Positions 10,417 through 21,431 of a stretch of 64,000 bases of DNA are shown here, in pieces. The DNA lies in assembly GCA_022605425.2 (NCBI GenBank), contig CM061251.1, positions 589,001 to 653,000 of the forward strand. Reading direction: 5' to 3'. The translations under genes and the position numbers were made by a program. Every line of letters starts with the position of its first letter. The stretch's first letter is position 1. The notes under the pieces are model-generated. The model had not been told where the DNA came from and did not search any database. It saw only the letters and a list, made by a program, of their open reading frames with translations. Origin of the DNA: Hamiltosporidium tvaerminnensis (Eukaryota > Microsporidia > Dubosqiidae).

Positions 10417-10580
10417 TTATATCATTCTAACTGAATGTGATTTACTTTACTCAATTCTCTTACCCTATTCTTACTCAACATTATAATCTCCAATGCATTA
10501 TATCATTCTAACTGAATGTGATTTACTTTACTCAATTCTCTTACCCTATTCTAAGTCAATCTTATATATCTCCAATGCAT
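10417..10580. repeat. 81-bp tandem duplication downstream of the adaptin gene
   Basis: TTATATCATTCTAACTGAATG and the following 50 or so bases occur at 10417 and again at 10498, identical through CTCTTACCCTATTC and then similar to CTCCAATGCATTATA. It lies 3' of the minus-strand adaptin gene and stops about 30 bases before its stop codon. Confidence 0.88.
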
Positions 10581-10612
10581 TATATCCTTTTACTCACTAA
10601 TTTTTTATTCTT

Positions 10613-13585
10613 TTACTTAGAAAATATTTTGACTAACTTTTTATTTGAACCTTTTAATATAACTTGGTTACTATGTGTTTTACCATAAAACTCATCTTTA
10701 AATACTTTGAAACAAAATGTGTTATCATCAATAAAATAAAAGTCTTTTTTATACTTACTAAGATTATTATAACTTAAGACACTGTAATAAGGCAAAGTAT
10801 TATATTTATCTGTAAAATATTCAATTGATACTTTATGAGGTATAATAAGATATTCTATAGGAATAATACCATATCTATAATTAACAGGTACTCCACTATC
10901 CTTACTGGTTACTGTAAACAATATTTCTTGAAATAAAACTTCGTAAGAATATTGTATTACTTTTAATAACTGAGGTGTTGATATTCTATAGGATTCTATG
11001 GTATTTGAGTTTATATAATAGGAAATATCGAATGGCTCGTTAACACCCTCTATAAGTAAGTATAATACTTTATTTCTTATTATTAGTTTTGAGGTAACTA
11101 AAGGGGTGTTAAGTACTGTTATAAATTTATCTTTATGTTTCTTATCTTTAATGGGTGTTGATGTATTGGGATCAATGGTGGGAGTTATTTGTGAGTTTTG
11201 ACACTCATCTGGGCTTTTAATATCTTCTTTATTACTTTTATTATCACTAGGACTTTTGTTTTTGGTGCTTATTTCACTGGGAATATACTCTTTGTATCTC
11301 TTTTTAATTTCTAAAGCACTGCTGATTTTAAAATTAGTAAGTTTTTCAAGAATACTTTCTTTAACTGGTGTTTCTTCAGTAGAAACTTCTTTACGGCTGA
11401 CTTTATTAGGATTACAAATAATAAATCTTTCTATTTTTTCTCTCTTCAGATAATTTGGATGTGAGAATTCATTAATATTGCTGGTCATCTCTTCATTATT
11501 ATCTTTGTTAGTATCTCTAATAGCATCTTTTTTGATATCTTCATTATAATCTCTGATAGTATTCATATTAATCTCTTTTTTGTCTGTAGAATTTTTATTT
11601 GTAATATTTTTATCTTTAAAGTTATGGTTGTTGGTTTCTTTAATAATATCTTTATCAATATAATTGGTGTTTGTAAATTCAACCCAATCTTTGAATCCTT
11701 CTAACGTATTTTTCTCTTTTAAAACTTTAAGAATTATACCGCACAGTTCGTTTACTCTTTTATATTCTCTGCCTATAAATTTAAGTTTTTCTTCTATCTT
11801 ATTCCTATCTAATATTCCTTTTATAAACATACAGACATAATATTTTACTAATGCGTGTTTTATACTTTCATCCTCAATACTTTCATAAGATTCTATCATC
11901 TCTTCTATTTTCGTGTCAGTTTCTAAGTCTGATTTGATGTGTGTTTTTACGTTTGAGTAAAGAAATAGAACATTTTTGATAATAAAAGACTGATTGGTGA
12001 TAAATTTAGTATAGATGGATGTGTATGTAGATGTAGGTGTGCTGTAATGCATTCCGTTACATATTCTTATAAAATTTGCCAACACTTTCTCAATAAACAC
12101 AGAAAAGGATTGATTGAATGGAAATCTAGGTAATAGAAGATTCAGTGATTCTTTGGGATGGGTAGTCAGACAATATATAAAAACTTCTTCTAAACAAAAA
12201 CAGTGGCTTATAAGTATTTCTAAACATAAAAGTGATAAATCATTTCTCTTGTATAAAAATAGTATTTCATTTGTAAGAATATTATTGGCTTGGAATATTT
12301 TGCTTAAATTTTCATGTTTCTTAAAATTTTGTAACAATGAAAGTATTTCTAGCTTTTCTTTTATTATTTCATAAAAATCTTCTATGTTTATTAGAAGATA
12401 ATCTGATATGTTTATACCTTCGGGTATTTTATTCTTAATATCTTTAGTATTTTCGGTTTCAGTTATAAATTCTTTAGTATTTGTGTTCTTGACGTATATA
12501 TTTTTTATAGTGCGATGTAGTACTTTTAGTATTTCTAAGTCTATTTGTTGATCTTTTTCGGATAATGAAAAAAGCACATAAATAGTGTTATTAATAATTT
12601 TGGTCGTTGTGATATCCTGATTACACATATCTGATTTTTCAGTGAGGTAGGTTTGGTCATTTAAATGTAAACAAAGCAGTATTTCACCGGTAATTATAGA
12701 TATTTCTGTATCTGAAAGACACAAAAATTTTGTAAGAGTTTCTTTGACAATTTTCATTTCGTTTAATTCAAAGGTTTCCTTTCTGTTATAAATAAAGTTT
12801 AGAAGAATGAGTATAGAAGCCTTAAGATATTTGGTATTTGAAATTAATTCTATACAAGAGGTATTATCTCTATGAAAATATAAATTATGAGCCATGTATA
12901 AAAGATGAAATATTTCGTGATTAGGAAGTACTTTATACTTAGGTTCTATGTGTAACAGAGTCGTAAGAGAATTATATCGAACAATTGGTTCCTTATCGTA
13001 ACACATTTGTACAAGAATGTCGCCTAATGAAGTATTTTTATAAAATGTCTCTGGATGAATAAAAAAGTACTTCGGAAGAACTTGAGCTATAGAAGATCGA
13101 ATTTCTGGCGAAAAATGCTTGCTGTTTTTTATAAGTGGTTGTATAAAATAAGAAAGTATAGCAGTATCTGTAAAATACCCAGTCGTTGCAATTGCCATTT
13201 GCTTAATTAAAATATCCGTATCGTATAAATCTTTAAGAAGTGTATTAACTGATAACAAAAGAATGGCTGTATTGGATTGCGAATATGTAATCAAATAAAT
13301 GTTAGTAAGAAGCTTTAGGAAAGGATCGGTCGAATCTGTAAGCGGAACAATGTGTGGAAAAAGAAAGGACATGTTATAATTTTGATTGGCTAGACATATA
13401 ATTGTTTGCATGGCTTTTTTTACTTTTTGCATATTTTTAGAAGCTAAATTCTTGTTTATTTGAACGGTTATTTCCTTGTCTGGCGTTTGGTTTAATTGTT
13501 CGGGTAGCTTTTTGTATTCTATAAATTCTTGTCTAGATATAAGTTTGTTTGTTACATCTTTTAATGTCGAGTTTTTCAGCAGCAT
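10613..13585 (-). CDS. Beta-adaptin, best fit AP-3 complex beta subunit
   Basis: A 990-residue protein with an N-terminal adaptin solenoid. Residues ~50-210 follow the beta-adaptin pattern: NMQKVKKAMQTIICLA, FLFPHIVPL, KLLTNIYLITYS, LLSVNTLLKDL, then FSPEIRSSIAQVLPKYFFIHPE. The last block resembles AP-3 beta (LSPYVRKNAAHAI..LYSLDPE) more than AP-1/2 beta. HEAT-like helices continue to about residue 600. Residues ~640-835 are a Lys/Asn/Asp/Thr-rich linker, also typical of AP-3 beta, and ~845-990 form a globular C-terminal part. AP complexes select cargo for vesicles; AP-3 acts from Golgi or endosome towards vacuole-type compartments. Length is similar to AP-1/2 beta and slightly under most AP-3 beta chains. 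No C-run motif is visible before the start. Beta-adaptin is likely; the AP-3 choice is tentative. Confidence 0.62.
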   Translation of the reverse strand: MLLKNSTLKDVTNKLISRQEFIEYKKLPEQLNQTPDKEITVQINKNLASKNMQKVKKAMQTIICLANQNYNMSFLFPHIVPLTDSTDPFLKLLTNIYLITYSQSNTAILLLSVNTLLKDLYDTDILIKQMAIATTGYFTDTAILSYFIQPLIKNSKHFSPEIRSSIAQVLPKYFFIHPETFYKNTSLGDILVQMCYDKEPIVRYNSLTTLLHIEPKYKVLPNHEIFHLLYMAHNLYFHRDNTSCIELISNTKYLKASILILLNFIYNRKETFELNEMKIVKETLTKFLCLSDTEISIITGEILLCLHLNDQTYLTEKSDMCNQDITTTKIINNTIYVLFSLSEKDQQIDLEILKVLHRTIKNIYVKNTNTKEFITETENTKDIKNKIPEGINISDYLLINIEDFYEIIKEKLEILSLLQNFKKHENLSKIFQANNILTNEILFLYKRNDLSLLCLEILISHCFCLEEVFIYCLTTHPKESLNLLLPRFPFNQSFSVFIEKVLANFIRICNGMHYSTPTSTYTSIYTKFITNQSFIIKNVLFLYSNVKTHIKSDLETDTKIEEMIESYESIEDESIKHALVKYYVCMFIKGILDRNKIEEKLKFIGREYKRVNELCGIILKVLKEKNTLEGFKDWVEFTNTNYIDKDIIKETNNHNFKDKNITNKNSTDKKEINMNTIRDYNEDIKKDAIRDTNKDNNEEMTSNINEFSHPNYLKREKIERFIICNPNKVSRKEVSTEETPVKESILEKLTNFKISSALEIKKRYKEYIPSEISTKNKSPSDNKSNKEDIKSPDECQNSQITPTIDPNTSTPIKDKKHKDKFITVLNTPLVTSKLIIRNKVLYLLIEGVNEPFDISYYINSNTIESYRISTPQLLKVIQYSYEVLFQEILFTVTSKDSGVPVNYRYGIIPIEYLIIPHKVSIEYFTDKYNTLPYYSVLSYNNLSKYKKDFYFIDDNTFCFKVFKDEFYGKTHSNQVILKGSNKKLVKIFSK

Positions 13586-14541
13586 CTTTCTTTGTTTTGT
13601 TTGTGTTGTTCGTTCTATTTATATAGTTTTCTAAAACAGTTTTGAAACTTTGATTCATATGAAACAAAAGTTGAATAAAAAAATCAAAAAAAAAATATTA
13701 AAATATTTGTTATTGCAGATTGGTAAGTCGTGTGTTTGAATATAAAAAAATATAACAAGTCTAGAAAGTTAATTACTAAAACTAGAATAATGTTTCACAT
13801 TATATAAGAGAAATACACAAAAAAAATATTTTTTTTGTAAATCAAGAATTAAAATAATTAATAAATCACACATTGATTACATTAGATGTTGAAATATTTA
13901 ACATAGATTATTATTTTTCGTTATTTTTAAATATTATTTTAGTGTCAAAAATAGGTTTCATAATGCCAGTATCTGCAAAATGTAAAATATTTATTATTAT
14001 ATTTGCTAATAACCACAAGTTAAATCTCTATTAATTTAGGTTTTAATAAAATTATAATTAGATAATTTTGTTCTATCTGTTCTTTCACGAAACCAAGAAA
14101 TATAAGATGAATGGAATGAGTATTTAACTATTATAATTTTCCGGTTTTCCAATGCAATTTTTTTTTTGAATCTTTATACTATTTTTTATTGATTTCAATC
14201 AGTAGTATATTAAAATGAAATTTAAATTTATTAAAGATTTAGAATGCTTAAGATTGATATAATGTAAAAATTAAAATACTACTTAGATTTCTATGGTTCT
14301 TTAATCACTTTCGATGGACAAATAAGATCATTAGAAAGCCAAAATTTTAAATGTTGTAATATTAAAATACATTTAAATCAATACTTAAAAAACAAAAAAT
14401 AGAGGTTTTACCAATAAAATTAAGAAGATGTTTTGCTTTGAATTTGTGATTGCTATATATTAATTTGTTATTTTATATACTTTAAAATTTAAAATTTAAT
14501 CAATAATACTTAGTTTGACTAAATTTTAAATTAACAAAACA
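13586..14541. other. Gene-free spacer between divergent genes
   Basis: AT-rich sequence between the adaptin start and a decayed dispersed repeat. No open frame or RNA gene is supported. Confidence 0.55.
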
Positions 14542-15245
14542 GTAGAGGGAAGATAACCACATTAAAAACCAAATACTTAGCAATAATAAAATGAAATGGA
14601 AGGAAAATATATTGTTTAGATCTTTTTTTAAATGAAAACCCTATACGTTCTCGATTATCCTTAGAAATTTGTATGAAGAGGAGAAAGTGCACAAATAGTA
14701 TAATTGTTCCTGCAAAGTTAGTTTGTTCTTCTTTATATAACTAGATTTAAACTACAGTTAAAATTACAGGTGATTGCCATGCAAAGGCAAAAAAACATAG
14801 CTTTGCTCATTTATTTTAAAAGATTCGGTACCTTAAGATAGAAAAGTAAAAAAGATATAAAAGCCATTAGTGCCAAGTAAAATCTATACCAGTCCTTATA
14901 TGGTTGCAATATTTAGCTGCGCTATATCTAATTCACCAAGATATATCTTAGCTGAATCTCTAGGGTGTGTGAAAGGTGCAGATTAAAAAAGAATGCTACT
15001 GCTCTTCGAGGCTTGATCCAAGGAAGATTTCAACTTGCGATCATACACAATTAGAACACATATTAACGATGGCAGATAAATCCCTGCTCATAAAATAGTT
15101 TTGCACACTTTTTAGCCGAAAAGCATTGGAAATGTAAGTATTGTAGGAAATACCTATGGTGTGCTAGAGAGCATTTATCTATAGAAGCCTAGAACCGCGT
15201 TAATGTCAGAAAAACAATCTAACATATACTATGTACATTTGATTT
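14542..15245 (+). repeat. Decayed copy of the 728-bp dispersed repeat
   Basis: Head AGTAGAGGGAAGATAACCAC (14541-14560) matches the family start. Later landmarks include TATAACTAGATT, AGGTGATTGCCATGCAAAGGC, GATATATCTTAGCTG and AGAACCGCGTTAATGTCA, in family order. Many substitutions and small indels are present and no terminal duplication is visible. Confidence 0.75.
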
Positions 15246-15506
15246 TATATCCATTAATAAAATATAGATGAATGTCTGACTAGAAAGTTCTTATAAGATA
15301 ATTCAAGATGTATTTAAAACACATTGAGTTTTTGGCGCGTAAAATTTCAATCGCATTTATATTTAAGTAAATTTCGAATTCCGATATCCATATTTATTGA
15401 ATGGAAATCTCTTTTTTACACTGTGAATTTATAAAATATTTGATTTTAAAAAAAATTAAAAACCAAAACGCGCATCCTTAATATTTATTTCTCAAAAATA
15501 TTTAAA

Positions 15507-15509
15507 CCC
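15507..15509 (+). promoter_or_regulatory. CCC motif before SRP72
   Basis: TTTAAACCCTTCAAC lies directly before the ATG at 15516; the CCC is six bases upstream of it. This is the typical position for the microsporidian CCC-like signal. Confidence 0.6.
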
Positions 15510-15515
15510 TTCAAC

Positions 15516-16565
15516 ATGAACACACTACAATCATTGATTCAAAATAAAGATCATAAAGCTATTTCTTTGTTACCTTCACCCACCTATGATGTATATAAAG
15601 GTGTAGCATGTATTCATATGGAAAAATATAATGAAGCATTGAATTTTATCACTAAAAATTCTTATGAATATGCATATTGCTTGTATAAACTAAAGAATTA
15701 TAAAAAAAGTATTCGAATTTTGAAAAAGTTAGAGAATACACCAAAGGTTATGATTTTACTTTCTCAGTGTCTTTATTATCTTGGATATTATAATGGTGCA
15801 TATGAAATATTATCTGGTTTAAGTTCTGATGATGAAATTGTAGTAAATATTTCTGCAATCAAAAGCATGGCAATTTATTCAAGTAGAGGATCGATAAATG
15901 AGAGACTTGGATTATCCAGTAAAGATATTTTTAATTCTAAATTTATAGATTTTAGTAGATATAAGTTTACAGATACAGAATGTCACAATGAATATTTATT
16001 TAATCAAACCTTTGAATATATGAATGATAAAGAAGAATATTTGAAAGAATTGCAATCTGTTTCTGAAAATAATTTGTTGGTAAAAAATCAAATTAAAAAT
16101 GTAAACGGTGAATTTTCTGAACTTGATTCGGTAAAATTGACGAGATTACAAAGAGAAGTTTTAGAATTAAATATGAAAAAAACAAAAATTATTTCTAAGC
16201 CCACACATTTTCTATGCAATGCATTTGAAATTGAAGATTTAAACGAATTTAAAAGTCTTGAACTCAATGCAAATTCTTTTTATTGTTATTTATACCTTGC
16301 AAGTAAAAATTTATATTCTTTAGATTTGTTACCAATATTTGAAAACAAAAGAGAAAAACTTAAATTACTTTACAATTATATTCATTACAAAGGAGGAAAT
16401 TCTAAAAACACTGATTCTGTTAATTCAACTGGAAAAAAATTATCTGAAAAAGATGTTAAGACGGCATTAAAACTTCTAAAAATTAATAAAAAATTCGATA
16501 AAAAACCGAATAAATTATTTGAAAGACGACTGAAACTTTTTATAAAAAAATTAATTGTTAAGTGA
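15516..16565 (+). CDS. SRP72: Signal recognition particle subunit SRP72
   Basis: A 349-residue protein with SRP72 order of features. Residues ~22-118 form TPR-like helix pairs (YEYAYCLYKLKNYKKSIRIL, VMILLSQCLYYLGYYNGAYEIL), like the SRP72 stretch KAYCEYRLNR...LYGQVLYRLERYDE. Around 204-220 is DSVKLTRLQREVLELNM, matching the conserved KLSKKQLQAIEFN segment. The C-terminus from ~310 is Lys-rich (ENDs such as INKKFDKKPNK and RRLKLFIKK), fitting the RNA-contacting tail. SRP72 with SRP68 binds the S domain of SRP RNA and supports co-translational targeting to the ER. At 349 residues it is about half the length of yeast or human SRP72, a reduction expected in microsporidia. The start is fixed by a CCC motif just upstream. 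Confidence 0.75.
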   Translation: MNTLQSLIQNKDHKAISLLPSPTYDVYKGVACIHMEKYNEALNFITKNSYEYAYCLYKLKNYKKSIRILKKLENTPKVMILLSQCLYYLGYYNGAYEILSGLSSDDEIVVNISAIKSMAIYSSRGSINERLGLSSKDIFNSKFIDFSRYKFTDTECHNEYLFNQTFEYMNDKEEYLKELQSVSENNLLVKNQIKNVNGEFSELDSVKLTRLQREVLELNMKKTKIISKPTHFLCNAFEIEDLNEFKSLELNANSFYCYLYLASKNLYSLDLLPIFENKREKLKLLYNYIHYKGGNSKNTDSVNSTGKKLSEKDVKTALKLLKINKKFDKKPNKLFERRLKLFIKKLIVK

Positions 16566-16949
16566 TTAAAGTTATGAGTTTGAATTATGTTCCAATGAAT
16601 AAAACTTATGTTTGGTAAATTTATTTATTTATTTTTATGTTTTTTAAGCTCTTTATTCAATAACAAAGTAGGTTTATGTTATTAGCTTATTGAGTGACTT
16701 GCTGTTACTATTAATTTCTTAGTAATAAAATTTAAAATGTAATAATCGAAATAAGTATTTTTAAAAAATTGAAGCACAGAATTAAAATAAATTTATTTCT
16801 ATTTACATCGTTTTATAAGTTAAAATTACAAAAATGAAAATTAAAATACATCAACCATTTATTTTGATGTTTTTTTCGATAAATAGCATATTTTATATAA
16901 AGATGGCACATCTTATATGGCTTTCAAAAAATTAACGCAGGTTTAAGAT
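16566..16949. other. Gene-free spacer
   Basis: AT-rich sequence downstream of SRP72 in which I see nothing. Confidence 0.55.
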
Positions 16950-17340
16950 TCTCCTAAATTATTTTTCGTAACTTTACATCAGTATTCGTCTGTGATACCT
17001 ACATTTAAATGCTTTACAACTACATCTATGTAAACACAGATTGGCAAGGTAGCAGCGGGTTTTAATAAATAACGTTGCCTAGAGTGTGATCTAAGATTGA
17101 AACCTATTTTGGATTCGCTTATAACTAGCATCATTCACAGTTACTTTACACTTTCTGACAGAATAGACTATTACCAGGATATTGCTCTTCACTAACCGAG
17201 AGTTATTATAGAGGTTCTAATACCTTCTAACTAGTTTAACATGCTACTTGGCATTCCGGGATGTAAAAGCGTATTATTTTTGTATTTGAAAGGCGCTGAG
17301 CTTTGTAACTATTGAGAAAAAAGCCAGAAGTGCATTTTTT
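16950..17340 (-). repeat. Decayed, truncated inverted copy of the 728-bp repeat
   Basis: On the minus strand several landmarks of the family body recur in order. In plus-strand reading these are GTGATACCTACATTTAAATGC, GAGTGTGATCTAAGATTGAAACC, TTACTTTACACTTTCTGAC, CATGCTACTTGGCATTCCGGG and AAAGGCGCTGAGCTTTGTAAC. The half containing the family head is missing or unrecognisable. Confidence 0.55.
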
Positions 17341-17648
17341 TTATTGTAAATTACCTACATCTAATCTCTTGGTTTATAAATTTAGTCACATAAAAACCTA
17401 CAACGAACTTTGTAGATAATTTTCAATCAATGTATTAATCTTTCTTTATCAAAAAGATATTCGTTTGCAAAAGATCAAAATTCAAACTAATTCCATTCTA
17501 CAGAAATCAAAACATTAAAATACATATCGATTTAGATTAATTATTACCAATCAAATAGTTTTTTTATTCATTGATTTTTTTTTCTACAGAACAATCAGAT
17601 ATAATAAATACATTTAAAAATTTAATTTTTGAAATCCTTTGATACAAA

Positions 17649-17858
17649 ATGTTATTTAAAATAGATTCTGAAAATATTATTAAAGTACTGAAAGAAACAG
17701 AAGATTCTGTAAAAAACTCAGATATAGATATGATAGAGGTTGAGAATTTTTATAATGATAATTGTATCAAAATTGATACAACAACTTTTAAAGCTAATAA
17801 ATATGAAAAACAATATTATGGAGAAGAATTGGAAAAGTTTCAATTTTTAAAAAATTAA
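17649..17858 (+). CDS. Small acidic hypothetical protein
   Basis: A 69-residue open frame from an ATG, rich in Asp, Glu, Asn and Lys (EDSVKNSDIDMIEVE, YEKQYYGEELEKF). It has no hydrophobic segment or known motif. Codon use resembles the other genes and the residue mix looks protein-like rather than random for this AT content, where chance frames are full of Phe, Ile and Asn. It stands alone between two non-coding stretches. It could be a real small gene or a chance frame. Confidence 0.4.
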   Translation: MLFKIDSENIIKVLKETEDSVKNSDIDMIEVENFYNDNCIKIDTTTFKANKYEKQYYGEELEKFQFLKN

Positions 17859-19112
17859 AAACTCAATATTTTTTCAGTAATTTTGTTTTAATTTTTAGCG
17901 AAAGAAATAAAATTTTTTTTTGTCATGAAATTTTCTTTTAAAAAAGATCGATTTTAACAAAATTTCAATTAATTAATAGATGTTTCTTTTTTAGCTAAAA
18001 ATTTATTAGAGTATCTATTCTAACTTAAAATTAATCTTATAATCATAAAGCAACATTTTTTAGTTGGCGGTTATAAACTGTTTTGAAAAAAATCGAAGGA
18101 TTTCAAACGATTTATTTGAGTGGTTACTTTATGAGTGACAAAAAAATCTACTGTAAAATCAAGTGTTAAAATGATTTCCAAGGGCAGATAAATTCGTTTA
18201 ATCAGGAAAACTAGTTCCGAATGTGAAAATATTGCATATTTGGATGTATTTTAAAATTTATTTGTCTATACCTTCAATTATATTTTATACATGAGTAAAG
18301 TTTTACATTGCAATTCTAGAGTTAAAATCAAAATAAAAATATTGAGTAATTAATTCGCTTAACCTACCCATATTCTCATCTATTCATAATAATAACTAAA
18401 TCCCAAAGAATAATGCCTATAAATTATTTTAATGACATCATAATCACATATTAAATTGCAGAATAAAAAAATTCTACCAGCGGTATACAAATAAATCAAA
18501 TTAAGGAAGACGATTTCCCTTTTTAAGCTCAATCAAAAACCACAATATTCCATATAATTCCAAATAAGAATCAATATATAACTTCACATAGAAAAAAAAT
18601 ATTTGATAAACAATTAAAAGATAAGAATCATATTTGAATTTCAAAAAAATAGAATATCGAGTATAGCAATTTTAGAATCGCAGAAAAAAATTGAGAAATA
18701 ACAAGGCACAATAATATCATATAAATCAAATCTAGTTGTGCCTTTTGGATTTATTTAACCTTAAATTTATGTGTAAATGCCGTTTATTTTAAGCTAATTA
18801 CGAGCTTTTGCAAAAAAGGCCTATAATATATTTTATTTTAAAATTATGTATTTTAGTATAAAGAGTAGAAGTTTTGTAAATTTTTATAACTAAGTCTGTA
18901 TTTCTAGATATAATAAAATCTAATTAAAAGATAATATGTTCAGTTACCTATAAGTTAACTGTAAATTACTTAAATTTTTAATAAAATATTTATTCATTGA
19001 AAAAAATTAATTAAAAAATCTTCTTTTCTAATTTTTAGAGATAAAAAGCATTTTTTAATTAAATTGTTTTCTATATAAAGAAAATATTAAAATCCTTCTT
19101 ATAAATTTTTTT
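17859..19112. other. Gene-free spacer
   Basis: About 1.25 kb of AT-rich sequence upstream of the LRR gene. No repeat or RNA gene is supported, and no C-run motif is visible before the LRR start. Confidence 0.55.
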
Positions 19113-21431
19113 ATGAACCTAGAAAGCATATATAAATTTCAGAAAAAAGATACGTTGAAAAATATGTATATTTGGGTATCATTTTTTTATATTTTTATAT
19201 TCATGAAAAAAGTTTGGTCTTATAGATTTAATTATAGCTTTATAATAAATATGGAATCCGATATTCTATTTTTCCGGGAAAACCAAGAAGAGATTTTGTT
19301 AAATGAAGAAATAGATAATGATTTTGGGTTCGAAATATTCTATGACAGTTATATAAAGCATGTAAACCAGGATAACTGTATTTTCAGATGTACAAAAGAG
19401 AACTTTGTTAATTTTGAAGAGCTAAATAACATTTCATTTTCGAATTCGACGAAAAATAAATTCAAGATAGGAATTGTAGGATGCAGTTATGAATTATCAC
19501 ATATCTTAAAAATAACGAATGATATAACAGAAATGCCATTAAATATGAGTAACTATCAGTTTAAATGTATTTTAAAAACTTTGAAATCTTTGAAGGCAGT
19601 AGAGAACAAAAACATGCTAAAGCTTTTACAAGTGTTAATTTTTAATTATTTCGTTCATAATTTATATAATGGATCGGAAAGAAAACCTTTGCTTTTACAA
19701 GAAACGTTTCAAGATGATTTTTTCGAAAACCTTGAATTCTCGACAACGAAAAACTTTATATTCGCGTTTTTAAATATTTTTATGATAAAATACAGTTTTG
19801 AAAATGGAAATATAATCTTGGTGGATAAATGTAAAGAATATTATGATAATACACTCTTAAATAAAAATATTCCTTATAAAAATATATTGATAAACAATTT
19901 TAAGGTAGTCTATATACTTGAAAATATTTTTAAAAATCGCTGCATTTTATGCACCTTTCAAATCCTATTGAATTATCTTAGTATGAAATCATTGATAGTA
20001 GATAATTATACGAATTTAGAAATTTATGAACAAAATTATAATTTCGCAATATTTTCGATCAACGTATTTAAATCAATTTCGATTTCAAATTTCACAAATC
20101 AATCAGCAGTACGATTTTTAGATAGGCTAAGTGCTGTAATTCGGAATGATTTAGAATTTCTATGCCTCATAAATCTCCAAATAACTAGGAACGCCATACG
20201 ACTCTTCTTGAATCAGAAAAAGCTCAGAGGATTAGTATTGCGTGGCATTAGGAAAATAGAAGATGTTGATTTCATCCAAGATTATACAGATTGCGGTAAA
20301 AAATTAGAATATATTGATTTTAAAAATGTTATACTAAAAGATACTTGGTGGAATTATTTTTTACAAGTATCAAATGTTAGTAAACTTATTCTTTGTTTTT
20401 GTACGTTACTCCAACAAAATTTTTTTTTGAAAGAATTTGTTAAGATCGTTTCAGACAAAGATATCTTATATTTTGAAGTTAATTTTTGCTATTCCGAAAT
20501 ATCTATTGATTTCTATCATTCTTTATTTTATTTCAAATCTTTGCGAACACTTAAAATTCGTAGATATAAAAATACAGAAATTACCGAACGATTATTATAT
20601 AAAGCAATTGAAAATATGAGCAAACTTGTGTGTCTAAAAATAAAGCAAGAATATATTTGTACGGCTCTATATATTTCTAACTTGTTAACATCTCAGATTA
20701 GATCAGTACATTTAGAAAGATTTTTCTCGTGTGCCGAAACACCTATGTTTTATTTCTTGAATCAATTTAAGTCTATAACAAAACTGTCTTTGGTAAATAT
20801 TAATATCGCTCCTTCTAGTTTGATTGAAATATTTCAATTAAAAAACCTAAGAAAACTATTATTGATGTTTTGTACAATCAAAAAAATAAAAATAAAACCA
20901 GAATCACTAAATTCCATGTCGAATTACATTAGTTCCCTGGATCTATGCAACACAAATCTTGGAATCCTTAAAAATGTTGATATATTGTGGCAATTCGATT
21001 ATTTGGAAAATTTAAATTTATCAGCATGTAAGTTACCGCCAGGATATTTAGCAAATTTGAGTTTGAAGTGCAATCTTCGCTTAAAGAAACTTTCTTATGA
21101 ATCAAGTACGTTGGATTCAACAGATTTGCTAAGAATAGCAAACCTCGAGATTCTAGAACAATTAAATCTTTCTAAGTGTAAATTTCTTAAAACTAGTTTT
21201 TGCAGGCTAAGAAATAAGTGTAAATTCATTTCAACCTTAAAAAAATTGGATTTATGGTTTGTAAAGATGAATGCAGAAGACTTAAGTTATTTAAGAAATT
21301 TTATTAAACTTGAAAAATTATCTTTAACTTTTTTTTGTTTGAATCCCCGAACAATACAAAATTCTTTACCTTCCAGACCGATACTACATATTTCCACAAG
21401 AGTTTTGGTAAAGAATCTAATATCAAAATAA
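19113..21431 (+). CDS. Leucine-rich-repeat protein with N-terminal signal or anchor segment
   Basis: A 772-residue protein. Residues ~18-32 are hydrophobic (MYIWVSFFYIFIFMKK), resembling a signal peptide or anchor; the Met at residue 18 is an alternative start that would place it at the very N-terminus. Residues ~145-185 carry a block (PLNMSNYQFKCILKTLKSL) shared in pattern with the broken paralogue near 62.8 kb. From ~370 on, irregular leucine-rich repeats are visible, for example LENLNLSACKLPPGYL, LEQLNLSKCKFLKTSF and LKKLDLWFVKMNAEDL. LRR proteins with secretion signals form expanded families in several microsporidia and are suspected to meet host molecules; that role is inference. The gene is intact. 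Confidence 0.8.
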   Translation: MNLESIYKFQKKDTLKNMYIWVSFFYIFIFMKKVWSYRFNYSFIINMESDILFFRENQEEILLNEEIDNDFGFEIFYDSYIKHVNQDNCIFRCTKENFVNFEELNNISFSNSTKNKFKIGIVGCSYELSHILKITNDITEMPLNMSNYQFKCILKTLKSLKAVENKNMLKLLQVLIFNYFVHNLYNGSERKPLLLQETFQDDFFENLEFSTTKNFIFAFLNIFMIKYSFENGNIILVDKCKEYYDNTLLNKNIPYKNILINNFKVVYILENIFKNRCILCTFQILLNYLSMKSLIVDNYTNLEIYEQNYNFAIFSINVFKSISISNFTNQSAVRFLDRLSAVIRNDLEFLCLINLQITRNAIRLFLNQKKLRGLVLRGIRKIEDVDFIQDYTDCGKKLEYIDFKNVILKDTWWNYFLQVSNVSKLILCFCTLLQQNFFLKEFVKIVSDKDILYFEVNFCYSEISIDFYHSLFYFKSLRTLKIRRYKNTEITERLLYKAIENMSKLVCLKIKQEYICTALYISNLLTSQIRSVHLERFFSCAETPMFYFLNQFKSITKLSLVNINIAPSSLIEIFQLKNLRKLLLMFCTIKKIKIKPESLNSMSNYISSLDLCNTNLGILKNVDILWQFDYLENLNLSACKLPPGYLANLSLKCNLRLKKLSYESSTLDSTDLLRIANLEILEQLNLSKCKFLKTSFCRLRNKCKFISTLKKLDLWFVKMNAEDLSYLRNFIKLEKLSLTFFCLNPRTIQNSLPSRPILHISTRVLVKNLISK

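Noticed and set aside
10613-13585. Coatomer gamma subunit
   Set aside because: An adaptin-fold protein, but its conserved blocks fit beta-adaptin (SVNTLLKD, SPEIRSS...PKYFFIHPE), not the gamma-COP start or its repeat pattern.
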